Assembly: GCA_910578975.1 (NCBI GenBank)
Contig: CAJTRZ010000004.1
Location: 134,430-198,429 of the forward strand
Direction: 5' to 3'
Source: an uncultured Eubacterium sp.
GTDB lineage: Bacteria > Bacillota > Clostridia > Lachnospirales > Lachnospiraceae
Length of the DNA stretch: 64,000 nucleotides
Shown here: in pieces, positions 8,001 to 15,312 of the stretch
Position numbering within the stretch: position 1 is the first letter of the stretch
Layout: each line of letters begins with the position of its first letter
Position numbers and translations under genes: made by a program
Notes under the pieces: model-generated
Database searches by the model: none
Told to the model about the DNA's origin: nothing
Seen by the model: only the letters and a program-made list of their open reading frames with translations

Positions 8001-9491
8001 ATTATCTGCATAGTAAGGTGCCATTGTCACATTATACAGGGTAAGATTCTTTGGCATGTGACTTTGGAAAATCGCCTTGTTTTCCGGGAAATCAGGAACT
8101 GGTGTGATGGCAATTTCTCTATTATCAAGCTCTGATTTGTAGATGGAATTATTTACTATCTGTCTATTGTTTTTAAATTGGTTAGCTGAAAGACTGGCTC
8201 TTCCCAAACTTCCAAGTACAATCTGTGGTGCCTTATTGTTAAATGTAGAACCAACACACATGAATGTGCCACCATCTACATTTACGAGACCTTTTTCAAT
8301 GACTGTATCATACATTAAAAGTTTTGTTGATGATGTTTTATCCATATTTACAGCATACTTGCTGGCTGTAATCTTTGTCTTAGAAAACTGTACAACATCT
8401 CCCGTGTTATTCTTTGCCACAATACCACTTTCACAGTTATACATTGTAATATCGTTAAATAGTATTCCTACAGAGTTTGTCGCTTCAAAGACAATACCAT
8501 TTTTACAATTCTTTAAATAAAATTTATGATGATTTCCATTTGGGGTTGCCTGACCTTCCACACTATAGCTGGACTTGTATCCGGCATTATAACCATCAAT
8601 TGTAACATAGCATGTATAAGACCAGTCATTTCGTTTCATTAAAATTCCTGTTGCCTTATCATAAATATATTTTTCGAAACTGCTTCCCTTTGTCGGTGCA
8701 CCATCCATTCCGGAACCTGACCAATAATCTGGTGAAAAATGAATCCATTCCATTCTTCCTACATCAGCAAGTCTGTCCATGTCAATTCCTTTGTATAATG
8801 GCGTTCCATATACACCGTTAATTACCGGTGATGCACCACCATTTCCGTAATGGAATAATATACCAATATACGAGTTTAATAATGTTACATTTTTTACATT
8901 CGTATATTCATTACCAAAATAACTTCCGGTATATTGGCTTACTCCAAGACGAATGGTTGGAGAATACTTTTCAATATTATCTGGATTCTGTTCCGGATAC
9001 CAAATGGTAAGTTCCATACATCCGGTTTCCGGTTCCATCTCAATAAATGGCTGAGAGTTTTCATCCCCGCCTCTCCCAGTGTATGCCATAAGTATGGTTC
9101 CTGATGTAATCTGCTGACCAGCAGTAGGTTTGTTCCAATCGCCACGCAGTGTTACCCCTTTTGGAATCTTTAATGACCCTGTAATTTTATATTTTCCTGA
9201 TGGAACGTATACAATTCCGCCTCCTAACTGATATGTCTTGTTAAGAAGTTTTTGAAAAATCTCTGTATTATCACTGATTCCCTGATTGTCCGCCCCATAA
9301 TCTCTTACATTATATGCGTAAACAAATGTGTCTGAACCCGCAAGGTTCTTTTCTAACTTATACTTTGGTTCGCCAATGTTATTGATATTCGCGGCAAAAA
9401 CATCTGTTATACAAAATACTCGTATTCCAACACATACAAACGCTAAAAGTATCAATAATCGTTTTGTGAAAATGCTAATTCTTTCTTCCAT
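5079..9491 (-). CDS. Secreted double beta-helix polysaccharide enzyme (GH55/pectate-lyase-3-like) with CBMs
   Basis: A 1470-residue exported protein. Residues 1-33 form a signal peptide (KR, then a hydrophobic core ending 'VFA'). Two pectate-lyase-3 type right-handed beta-helix domains follow: one opening near residue 57 with 'VRDYGADNQGISDNTEIFQK', the second near 490 with 'NDCTEIIQRALNDAAANGGG'. Two tandem helices are the architecture of GH55 beta-1,3-glucanases, but a lyase is equally possible; no catalytic residue can be assigned by eye. The C-terminal third is binding modules: an F5/8 type C (CBM32-like) domain about 900-1045, a CBM6/35-like domain about 1070-1195, and two nearly identical F5/8 type C domains (1201-1328 and 1338-1470). 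The start has AAAGGAGG upstream. A LysR gene is divergent. No sortase signal or dockerin is visible. Confidence 0.8.
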   Translation of the reverse strand: MEERISIFTKRLLILLAFVCVGIRVFCITDVFAANINNIGEPKYKLEKNLAGSDTFVYAYNVRDYGADNQGISDNTEIFQKLLNKTYQLGGGIVYVPSGKYKITGSLKIPKGVTLRGDWNKPTAGQQITSGTILMAYTGRGGDENSQPFIEMEPETGCMELTIWYPEQNPDNIEKYSPTIRLGVSQYTGSYFGNEYTNVKNVTLLNSYIGILFHYGNGGASPVINGVYGTPLYKGIDMDRLADVGRMEWIHFSPDYWSGSGMDGAPTKGSSFEKYIYDKATGILMKRNDWSYTCYVTIDGYNAGYKSSYSVEGQATPNGNHHKFYLKNCKNGIVFEATNSVGILFNDITMYNCESGIVAKNNTGDVVQFSKTKITASKYAVNMDKTSSTKLLMYDTVIEKGLVNVDGGTFMCVGSTFNNKAPQIVLGSLGRASLSANQFKNNRQIVNNSIYKSELDNREIAITPVPDFPENKAIFQSHMPKNLTLYNVTMAPYYADNNRNHGGGNDCTEIIQRALNDAAANGGGIVFLPAGHYRMNGTITIPANVELRGATDLSTVPHGSGAILESYANKGNPSGTPFIRISANSGIRGIVVNYPEQTYSLSNGQYHPIDYPYTMQGLGDNIYVINVGIRAATGGLDLDTYQCNNHYVDFLAGHVGKVCVKVGKGAKNGVINNLMFNTIVYGCGQESKFGGFPNSPNGDNAPVYTQQLRDLEFLILGDCENQTLYNCFPYGAYIGVKAINEGNGGPQNLLSLGLGIDGSRKAIYFESGLTGKMDFINSQIVSLNNEQPITRYLEAESNSRYTVNMYNTDLWGYPEKGVVIGTNSGTMNLHGANFQMRGYNGSLAVGNESKLNVTTSNFNPHSSTFSSGSNNISLFSSIADYTTNEKNAFANCVNCFPNALEVDGNSQAANAINRSGWIATANPNGQNANLSLDGNLNTQWTTSGQQASGQWYQVDMQKNQEFDLIVTNLGKTNDVPRAYRVLVSNDGNNWRQVASGENSNVYSVGNQNARYVRIEQTGQEAHWWAIYEFYVLKSQTYDVGEGEDIESGDNSPETPEEKPTVDGQKCTQYSVAEANVEIADIYDSQNAYNGKHVGNMHLDGAKFTFNNIYGGKNGGKANILVHYATNDNDARLKLTVNNKNSYIVDLPSTNGWDNYTGTANVEVNLEAGNNTLTFAHDNDGVNVDYIKVTVQDEEETPTVENIAFGKKVIASESENGGTIAEHTVDGDLGTRWSSDFSDNAWIMVDLGKEYSVHKVVLNWEAAYGESYNILVSTDGNNWTTVKKLTDQDGGEDTITFNAVNARYVKMQGVKRALPYGYSLWEMEVYGAEKTDSGNIDMPSKVYGVVSEGKKVTASENEHGGTIAEHAVDGDLGTRWSSDFSDNAWITVDLGQQYSVDKVVLNWEAAYGESYNILVSTDGNNWTTVKKLTDQDGGEDTITFNAVNARYVKMQGVKRALPYGYSLWEMKVYGK
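5094..5881. repeat. Tandem duplication of a 429-bp F5/8 type C domain unit
   Basis: Two DNA segments, about 5094-5452 and 5523-5881, are nearly identical with an offset of 429 bp (143 codons); for example 'aataaccgta' occurs at 5111 and again at 5540, followed by matching runs through the domain. They encode the last two carbohydrate-binding modules of the large secreted enzyme. The few differences point to a recent duplication or to gene conversion. Confidence 0.85.
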
Positions 9492-9858
9492 TTTCTTTCT
9501 AATCCTCCTTTATTATATTGTTATCCAAAAATCCCCCCTCCTTAGTCTCTTCATTAAACACCCCAAAGTTATAATAACGTGAATTTTCATCACACATACT
9601 AAGATATCCGGAGGAATTTGCTTACCTATCCATTATACAATATGAGAAATTTTATATTTATATCTATTTCAGTAGGTTTATATATCCAAACGAGTATACT
9701 ACATGAACATTGCATTAGATTTAAAATAGTATTTCCTCTTTTTTTATGTTAAAATATTAAATAAATTTATTGAAAGGGACGATTAAATTTGCAAGAAAGG
9801 ATCATCGTGCAAACTTTTCATATTTATGTTGTTTGCATTTTAGCATTTGGTACGGAAA
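9492..9858. other. Divergent intergenic region between beta-helix enzyme and LysR gene
   Basis: The minus-strand gene's ribosome site (AAAGGAGGATTAG) lies at about 9498-9510. On the minus strand a TATAAT hexamer occurs at 9637-9632, possibly its -10 box, without a good -35. Nothing in the sequence marks a promoter for the LysR gene with confidence. LysR proteins usually bind such divergent regions, so the operator is probably here. Confidence 0.4.
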
Positions 9859-10728
9859 ATGGATTTTTTACAATTAAAATATTTTAAAGATGCTGCAAAG
9901 TTCGAAAATTTTTCCATTGCAGCAAAGCACAATTTTGTTCCGCAGCCTTCTATTAGTAAAGCTGTAAAAAATTTGGAGGCAGAACTGGGCGTTTCCCTTT
10001 TTGACCGAGCCGGAAAGAATATCTATTTAAATGACAATGGTAAATATATGTATAAACGTACCAAAGAAATCTTTAATATATTGGACGACTGCACAAAGCG
10101 TTTTTCCAATTATAAAAGCAATAGCATTGATATATATATTCAGGAAGGTTCCTTTTTTATACCAAGATTAGTAGCCGATTTTACAATGGTTCATCCTAAT
10201 ACTACATTTCATTATCCCACAGTGTCCGAGGTTCTCCGTTCAAAAAAACTTCCTTTTGACTTTACTTTTATGGCAATGCAGGAAGATATGAGTCAATATG
10301 ACTATACCCTTCTGTGCGAGGACAATCTGGTTTTGTTAGTTTCTTTGGAACATCCACTCGCAAAACAGGATATAGTTTCTTTATCTGATTTGAAGAATGA
10401 GAATTTTGTTTCTTATTACGAAACCATTTCGCACCGCATTTTGTCTGACAGGCTGTGTCGCCAAGTCGGTCATTTTTTCCCACACTATGTATACGAAACG
10501 CATGACGAATTTATTGTTCTTCACTGGGTTTCTACAAATGTTGGAGTAACCTTGATTCCTGAAAACTTCTATTACAGCCGACCATACCGTAATATTAAGG
10601 TGCTGAAATTAGATCAAACAATTCCTTGTCAGGTTGTTCTTGCTTGGGAAAAAAATAAAAATCTTTCCAATGCAGAAAAGGAATTCTTAGATTTTACTGT
10701 AGAATGGTTTAAGAAAAATATTAAATGA
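9859..10728 (+). CDS. LysR family transcriptional regulator
   Basis: A 289-residue LysR-type regulator starting 'MDFLQLKYFKDAAKFENFS', with the N-terminal helix-turn-helix through 'KHNFVPQPSISKAVKNLEAE' and 'LGVSLFDRAGKNIYLND' (residues 1-62). The rest is the co-inducer-binding domain. The family N-terminus fits ATG 9859 better than the upstream in-frame TTG 9847, although neither has a strong ribosome site. It is divergent from the large secreted beta-helix enzyme, so the simplest inference is that it controls that gene in response to a breakdown product. The effector is unknown. Confidence 0.85.
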   Translation: MDFLQLKYFKDAAKFENFSIAAKHNFVPQPSISKAVKNLEAELGVSLFDRAGKNIYLNDNGKYMYKRTKEIFNILDDCTKRFSNYKSNSIDIYIQEGSFFIPRLVADFTMVHPNTTFHYPTVSEVLRSKKLPFDFTFMAMQEDMSQYDYTLLCEDNLVLLVSLEHPLAKQDIVSLSDLKNENFVSYYETISHRILSDRLCRQVGHFFPHYVYETHDEFIVLHWVSTNVGVTLIPENFYYSRPYRNIKVLKLDQTIPCQVVLAWEKNKNLSNAEKEFLDFTVEWFKKNIK

Positions 10729-10781
10729 TATTTTGTCATTATGAAATTTAGTATAAATAACAGCCCAATAAGTAATTTTCT

Positions 10782-10916
10782 GCCTTTATATAATTAAGTA
10801 CTTATTTTGAGCAGATAAAGGCTAATCTGGCATTGAAAAACAAATAGTGATTTGTTACAATGGCATTTAATGGAGGAGTGAAAGGTAACGTGTAATATAT
10901 CGGGAGTCTTTCCTCC
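10782..10916 (+). promoter_or_regulatory. Structured leader before asnS-asnA
   Basis: Three stems can be drawn in the 220-base leader: GCCTTTAT (10782-10789) with ATAAAGGC (10815-10822); CATTG/CAATG enclosing ACAAAT/ATTTGT (10831-10862); and GGAG...GAAAG (10872-10884) with CTTTCCTCC (10908-10916). An asparagine-related leader is plausible because both downstream genes concern asparagine and such genes are often under tRNA-Asn T-box control. However, the conserved T-box TGGNACC bulge is not present (only GGTAACG), and no T-run follows the last stem, so the mechanism is open. Confidence 0.4.
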
Positions 10917-10952
10917 AAAATAGATGAATAACGGATTAGGAGATTAAGTAAA

Positions 10953-12353
10953 ATGAGCATTAAAAGTATTGATGTAAGGACATTGTATAAAACATATGCA
11001 GAATTAGGAGGGCAGGAAGTTACTATTGCCGGTTGGATTAGAAATATCAGAGATTCTAAAACTTTTGGTTTTCTTGTATTAGCAGATGGAACTTTCTTTA
11101 ATTCTATTCAGGTTGTATTTAGCAAGGATGTTATAGATAATTTTGATGAGGTTGCGCATCTGAATGTAGGTGCAGCAGTCTATGCAACTGGTGTTGTGAC
11201 ATTGACACCAGATGCAAAGCAGCCATTTGAAATTCAGGCAACAAGGATTGTGGTAGAAGGAACATCTACACCAGATTATCCAATTCAGCCAAAGCGTCAT
11301 TCCATGGAATTTTTGCGTACACAGTCTCATCTTAGAGCACGTACAAATACGTTTCAGGCTGTATTCAGGGTTCGTTCCCTTTGTGCATATGCGATTCATC
11401 AGTTCTTTCAGGAGAGAGATTTTGTGTATGTTCATACACCAATTATTACGGGAAGTGATTGTGAAGGCGCCGGTGAAATGTTCCAGGTGACAACAATGGA
11501 TCTGAATAATATTCCAAAGAATGAAGAGGGAAGTATTGACTATTCAGAGGATTTCTTTGGTAAGGCTACAAACCTTACGGTATCAGGTCAGTTAAATGGT
11601 GAGACATATGCACAGGCATTTAAGAACATTTATACATTTGGACCGACATTTAGAGCAGAGAATTCCAATACAACACGTCATGCAGCAGAGTTCTGGATGA
11701 TTGAGCCGGAAATTTCATTTGCTGACCTTGATGATGATATGGCATTGGCAGAGGATATGCTTAAATATGTTATTAATTATGTTTTAGAGCATGCACCGGA
11801 AGAGATGCAGTTCTTTAATCAGTTTATTGATAAAGGACTTTTAGATAGGTTAAATCACGTTGCAACATCTGATTTTGGACGTATCACATATACAGATGCT
11901 ATTGCAGAACTTGAGAAACATAACGATGAGTTCGAATATAAGGTAAGCTGGGGATGTGATCTCCAGACAGAGCATGAGAGATATCTCACAGAGAAGGTAT
12001 TTGGCCGTCCAGTATTCGTTACGGATTATCCAAAGGAAATTAAGGCATTCTACATGAAACTGAATGAGGATGGAAAGACAGTTGCAGCAATGGATTGTCT
12101 TGTGCCGGGAATTGGAGAGATTATCGGTGGTTCTCAGAGAGAGGACGATTATGATGTGCTTGTCCGACGCATGAAAGAGTGTGGGCTGAAAGAGGAGGAT
12201 TATGGATTCTATCTTGACCTTCGTAAGTATGGTTCATCACGTCATGCTGGATTTGGTTTAGGCTTTGAGAGATGTGTCATGTACCTTACAGGTATGGGCA
12301 ATATTCGTGACGTAATTCCGTTCCCAAGAACAGTAGGGAATTGCGAACTCTAG
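10953..12353 (+). CDS. asnS: Asparaginyl-tRNA synthetase
   Basis: A 466-residue class IIb aminoacyl-tRNA synthetase charging tRNA-Asn. An N-terminal OB-fold anticodon-binding domain (residues 15-110, 'VTIAGWIRNIRDSKTFGFL') precedes the catalytic core with 'FRAENSNTTRHAAEFWMIEP' (motif 2, about 235) and C-terminal 'GFGLGFERCVMYLTGMGNIR' (motif 3). The ending 'DVIPFPRTVGNCEL' is typical of AsnS rather than AspS. Length is normal. ATG 10953 follows GGATTAGGAGATTAAGTAAA. It is followed 86 bp later by asnA, so synthesis of asparagine and its charging onto tRNA are probably coordinated. Confidence 0.95.
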   Translation: MSIKSIDVRTLYKTYAELGGQEVTIAGWIRNIRDSKTFGFLVLADGTFFNSIQVVFSKDVIDNFDEVAHLNVGAAVYATGVVTLTPDAKQPFEIQATRIVVEGTSTPDYPIQPKRHSMEFLRTQSHLRARTNTFQAVFRVRSLCAYAIHQFFQERDFVYVHTPIITGSDCEGAGEMFQVTTMDLNNIPKNEEGSIDYSEDFFGKATNLTVSGQLNGETYAQAFKNIYTFGPTFRAENSNTTRHAAEFWMIEPEISFADLDDDMALAEDMLKYVINYVLEHAPEEMQFFNQFIDKGLLDRLNHVATSDFGRITYTDAIAELEKHNDEFEYKVSWGCDLQTEHERYLTEKVFGRPVFVTDYPKEIKAFYMKLNEDGKTVAAMDCLVPGIGEIIGGSQREDDYDVLVRRMKECGLKEEDYGFYLDLRKYGSSRHAGFGLGFERCVMYLTGMGNIRDVIPFPRTVGNCEL

Positions 12354-12439
12354 GAGGAATGCGAATGGGTGCGCCGAATAGAATAGATAAGAGTGCCAAA
12401 TAGGATAGGTATGATAGAAAAAAGCAGGAGGTTTATGGG

Positions 12440-13450
12440 ATGAGCAGAATGTACATTCCAGAGGGTTACAAGTCAGCCCTTAACTTAAAAGAAACACAGA
12501 TAGCAATTAAAAAAGTAAAGGATTTCTTTCAATCACAGTTAACAGCGCAGTTGAATTTGTACCGTGTGACAGCACCATTATTTGTTGAGCCGAAATCAGG
12601 ACTGAATGACAATTTAAATGGAGTGGAGAGACCTGTTTCCTTTGGAATCAGAGAGCAGCAGGATGCAGAGGTTGAAGTGGTACATTCTCTTGCAAAGTGG
12701 AAGAGAATGGCTTTAGGACGTTACGGTTTTCGTGTAGGTGAGGGGCTTTATACGGATATGAATGCCATTCGTCGTGATGAGGACACTGACAATATTCACT
12801 CTATTTACGTTGACCAATGGGATTGGGAGCGTATTATCGATAAGTCTGAACGCAATGAGAAGACACTGAAAGAGATTGTGAAATCTGTTTATGAAGCTCT
12901 TCGTGTAACGGAGAAATATGTGGCAAATAATTATGATTATGTTCAGTGTATTCTTCCAGAGGAAATTCGTTTCATTACAACACAGGAACTTGAGGACAGA
13001 TGGCCTGAGCTTGACGCTCATCAGAGAGAGTATGAGGCAGCAAAAGAATATGGTGCAATTTTCCTTATGAAGATTGGAGATTTTCTAAAGAGTGGCGAAA
13101 AGCATGATGGACGTGCGCCGGACTATGATGACTGGCAGTTAAATGGTGATATTATCGTGTACTATCCGGTAAATGACATCTCATTGGAGCTTTCATCCAT
13201 GGGGATTCGTGTAGATGAAGATAGTTTGCGCGAACAGCTTGAGAAAGCAGGCTGTTCGGAGAGAGCAGAACTTCCTTTCCAGAAAGCGATTTTAGAGAAG
13301 AAGTTGCCATATACTGTTGGTGGTGGAATCGGACAGAGCCGTATCTGTATGTTCTTCCTTAGAAAGTGCCATATTGGAGAGGTTCAGTGTTCCATTTGGC
13401 CGAAAGAGGATGTGGAATATGCTGCGGGGAAAGGGATTACGATTCTTTAG
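12440..13450 (+). CDS. asnA: Aspartate-ammonia ligase (asparagine synthetase A)
   Basis: A 336-residue ammonia-dependent asparagine synthetase, structurally related to class II tRNA synthetases. Characteristic segments are 'YKSALNLKETQIAIKKVKDF' at the N-terminus, 'VTAPLFVEPKSGLNDNLNGV', 'WKRMALGRYGF', 'YVDQWDWE' and 'GGGIGQSRICMFFLRKCHIG' near the C-terminus. It converts aspartate, ammonia and ATP to asparagine, AMP and PPi. CAGGAGG stands nine bases before ATG 12440. It shares the leader of asnS. An AsnB-like gene 11 kb away lacks its glutaminase nucleophile, so this enzyme is the clear asparagine synthetase in the window. Confidence 0.95.
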   Translation: MSRMYIPEGYKSALNLKETQIAIKKVKDFFQSQLTAQLNLYRVTAPLFVEPKSGLNDNLNGVERPVSFGIREQQDAEVEVVHSLAKWKRMALGRYGFRVGEGLYTDMNAIRRDEDTDNIHSIYVDQWDWERIIDKSERNEKTLKEIVKSVYEALRVTEKYVANNYDYVQCILPEEIRFITTQELEDRWPELDAHQREYEAAKEYGAIFLMKIGDFLKSGEKHDGRAPDYDDWQLNGDIIVYYPVNDISLELSSMGIRVDEDSLREQLEKAGCSERAELPFQKAILEKKLPYTVGGGIGQSRICMFFLRKCHIGEVQCSIWPKEDVEYAAGKGITIL

Positions 13451-13595
13451 TGGAATGAGGAAAAACTGGAGATATTGGAAAAGGATATCAGCCGCAAGCG
13501 GATATGAGAAAGATGTAAAGTAATATAGAAAAAATTTTTAGGAAATTTAGTTATTGATTCTGATTTTAGAGAGTTATCAAACGAAATACTAAGTT

Positions 13596-13634
13596 AAACT
13601 GCGCTGGACAAATTGTTCCTGCGCAGTTTTAAGT
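13596..13634 (+). terminator. Intrinsic terminator after asnS-asnA
   Basis: AAACTGCGC (13596-13604) pairs with GCGCAGTTT (13621-13629), a 9-bp stem with a 16-base loop, followed by TAAGTTTTG. It ends the asnS-asnA transcript about 145 bp after the asnA stop. Confidence 0.75.
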
Positions 13635-13691
13635 TTTGTGGGAAGTATGAATAGGTATATGATAGATGTGAAGTTTGATTGGAGAAAAGAG

Positions 13692-14150
13692 ATGGAATAT
13701 ATAATAGCGACTGTACACATGGCTGATGAAATACATAATGTTTTACAAACAACAATTAAAACCATATATCCAAAGTATTATCCGAAAGAAGTAACGGATT
13801 TCTTTTGCCGTCATCATAGTAAGGAACATATTTTGGATGGTATCACATCGGGCAATATGGGAGTGTTAGAAGATAATGGAATTATTGTTGGAACAGGGTG
13901 TTATAGTGATAATCATATTACAGGTGTGTATGTGTTGCCAGGGTATCAGAAACGGGGCTACGGTTCCTATATTATGGATTGCCTAGAAAAAGAAATTAGT
14001 AAGAAGTATGATAGATGCATATTAGATGCTTCGCTTTCGGCAGTATGCTTGTATGAGCAGAGAGGGTATCAAACCGTAGGGCATGGGGTGTATGAGCTGG
14101 AAAATGGGGTGAGGCTTGTTTATGAAGTGATGGAGAAAGAATTGAAATAG
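13692..14150 (+). CDS. GNAT family N-acetyltransferase
   Basis: A 152-residue GNAT protein. The acetyl-CoA loop is 'VLPGYQKRGYGSYIMDCLEK' (Q/RxxGxG type), preceded by the beta strand 'GTGCYSDNHITGVYV' and followed by 'LDASLSAVCLYEQRGYQTVG', the usual C-terminal beta-bulge region. The substrate cannot be read from sequence. A longer frame begins at GTG 13638, but ATG 13692 has GGAG seven bases upstream and gives the expected domain start, so it was chosen. It is the first of four acetyltransferase genes within 4.2 kb. Confidence 0.82.
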   Translation: MEYIIATVHMADEIHNVLQTTIKTIYPKYYPKEVTDFFCRHHSKEHILDGITSGNMGVLEDNGIIVGTGCYSDNHITGVYVLPGYQKRGYGSYIMDCLEKEISKKYDRCILDASLSAVCLYEQRGYQTVGHGVYELENGVRLVYEVMEKELK

Positions 14151-14204
14151 AAATTGTAAAAAGTTTATGGATAATATCATTGAAGTTAAGAGTGATTTAA
14201 GTAA

Positions 14205-14474
14205 TGGCTTGAAAAGGATAAGACAGAGCTAGTTACAGGTGCCATTTATCAGATGAGCCGAAATCTGGCATTTCTTGGTTTTGACTTAGTTTATATAGCC
14301 ATTGTGTTTATGTTCTTTAATTGGGGATTACTCTTTGTGTCAGTGCTTGCAATGGTTATGTTTCATTTACAGATTGTAAATGTTGAGGAAAAGTTTTTGA
14401 TAAAAGCATTTGGTAATGAATATGTAGATTATCAAAAAAGGGTTAACAGATATTTAGGAAGAAAATTAAGGTAA
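14205..14474 (+). pseudogene. 3' remnant of an isoprenylcysteine/phospholipid methyltransferase-like gene
   Basis: The frame carries only the C-terminal third of a membrane methyltransferase of the ICMT/PEMT type: 'LVTGAIYQMSRN' (normally '...TSGIYQISRNPAF'), then 'LAFLGFDLVYIAIVFMFFN' and 'EEKFLIKAFGNEYVDYQKRV', ending 'NRYLGRKLR'. The matching sequence starts upstream of ATG 14253, directly after an in-frame TAA at 14202-14204, so the 5' part (about 100 or more residues with the first membrane helices) is missing. There is no ribosome site at 14253. It is read as a decayed gene; a very short membrane protein is the less likely alternative. Confidence 0.68.
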
Positions 14475-14479
14475 GGACA

Positions 14480-14953
14480 ATGAATTATATAATCCGTGAA
14501 ATTAGAAAGTGTGAATACCCGATGTTGTCTGATTTTTTGTATGAAGCAATTTTTATTCCAGAAGGAATGGATAAACCGCCGAAGTCTATTATTCTCCAGC
14601 CGGAACTGCAGGTGTATGTTGCTGATTTCGGGAAGCCTGATGATTGGTGTTTTGTCGCTGAAATAAAAGAGAACATTATAGGTGCAGTATGGGCGCGTAT
14701 TATGAATGATTATGGGCATGTTGACGATGAAACGCCATCTCTTGCAATCTCTCTTTTTGATAAATACAGAAATTTGGGCATAGGCACAGCACTTATGAGA
14801 AACATGTTGCAATTTCTAAAGAATAAGGGCTATAAACAGATATCTCTTTCTGTACAGAAAGCAAACTATGCAGTGAATATGTACAGAAAATTGGGATTTG
14901 AGGTAGTTGATGAAAAAGAAGAAGAGTATATAATGATTTGCTCGTTGAGATAA
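14480..14953 (+). CDS. GNAT family N-acetyltransferase
   Basis: A 157-residue GNAT protein beginning 'MNYIIREIRKCEYPMLSDFL'. The acetyl-CoA binding loop is 'LFDKYRNLGIGTALMRNM' (about residues 93-110), followed by 'LSVQKANYAVNMYRKLGFEV', the conserved C-terminal GNAT segment. The N-terminal half includes 'WCFVAEIKENIIGAVWARIM', the central sheet. Function beyond acyl transfer is unknown. The ribosome site is weak (AAGG, 14473-14476); the gene starts five bases after the methyltransferase remnant, suggesting it once was translated in the same transcript. Confidence 0.82.
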   Translation: MNYIIREIRKCEYPMLSDFLYEAIFIPEGMDKPPKSIILQPELQVYVADFGKPDDWCFVAEIKENIIGAVWARIMNDYGHVDDETPSLAISLFDKYRNLGIGTALMRNMLQFLKNKGYKQISLSVQKANYAVNMYRKLGFEVVDEKEEEYIMICSLR

Positions 14954-15038
14954 GAGAGATATTTAAATGTGGGGGCTATTTCCAAAATGGAAACAACCAC
15001 TAGGTAATTCGTATGAAACAGTTTAGATAAAAGAGTTG

Positions 15039-15067
15039 TTGACATATCACGTATTCGATGTTACCAT
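15039..15067 (+). promoter_or_regulatory. Promoter of the leader-peptide/acetyltransferase unit
   Basis: TTGACA at 15039-15044, a 17-bp spacer and TACCAT at 15062-15067 (four of six matches to the -10 consensus). Transcription from here would begin near 15074, just before a short leader ORF, and produce a leader of about 240 bases before the acetyltransferase gene. Confidence 0.6.
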
Positions 15068-15093
15068 TACAAAAAATTAAGGGGAGAATAAAA

Positions 15094-15156
15094 ATGAACC
15101 AGAATTTGCATTCAAGATATTACATGTACATGTATTATAGGCGTATTAGTTTATAA
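15094..15156 (+). CDS. Putative 20-residue leader peptide
   Basis: ATG 15094 is preceded by AAGGGGAG at a good distance (15079-15086). The frame encodes 20 residues, beginning MNQNLHSR and then dominated by Tyr, Met and Arg ('YYMYMYYRR'), and stops at TAA 15154-15156. The stop codon lies inside the first arm of a hairpin that competes with a second hairpin, and an intrinsic terminator follows 100 bp later, before the acetyltransferase gene. This arrangement fits a regulatory leader peptide whose translation controls readthrough, as known for antibiotic-inducible resistance genes. It is a prediction from layout, not from homology. Confidence 0.5.
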   Translation: MNQNLHSRYYMYMYYRRISL

Positions 15157-15211
15157 CCACAGCACATCAGATGCACAGTTATAAACCAATAGGTCTTATA
15201 TGTCTGTGCAT
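15149..15211 (+). promoter_or_regulatory. Mutually exclusive hairpins in the leader (attenuator switch)
   Basis: GTTTATAAC (15149-15157) is perfectly complementary to GTTATAAAC (15178-15186). Within that span, ATGCACAG (15171-15178) is perfectly complementary to CTGTGCAT (15204-15211). The two pairings cross each other, so only one can form at a time. The first arm contains the stop codon of the leader ORF, so a ribosome stalled there would favour the second pairing. Confidence 0.5.
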
Positions 15212-15255
15212 AGATAGAATGTAAATTACTATTTTTATATATTACATCATATATT

Positions 15256-15293
15256 ATCGCATCAGGCATATAGACGCTTGGTGCGATTTTTTT
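15256..15293 (+). terminator. Intrinsic terminator in the leader, 20 bp before the GNAT start
   Basis: ATCGCA (15256-15261) pairs with TGCGAT (15282-15287), with an inner AGGC/GCTT pairing, followed directly by seven T residues (15287-15293). The next gene's ribosome site (AGGAGG) begins about 8 bases later. A terminator placed between promoter and gene implies conditional readthrough. Confidence 0.7.
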
Positions 15294-15312
15294 CTGACAT
15301 AGGAGGTAAGTT

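Noticed and set aside
5302..9010. Several plus-strand open frames of 60-125 codons opposite the large secreted enzyme
   Set aside because: They are antisense shadows of a clear 1470-residue gene, lack ribosome sites and show no family features.
10872..10916. T-box antiterminator before asnS
   Set aside because: The sequence GAAAGGTAACGTG only loosely resembles the T-box core, the TGGNACC bulge is missing and no terminator follows; kept as an undefined structured leader.
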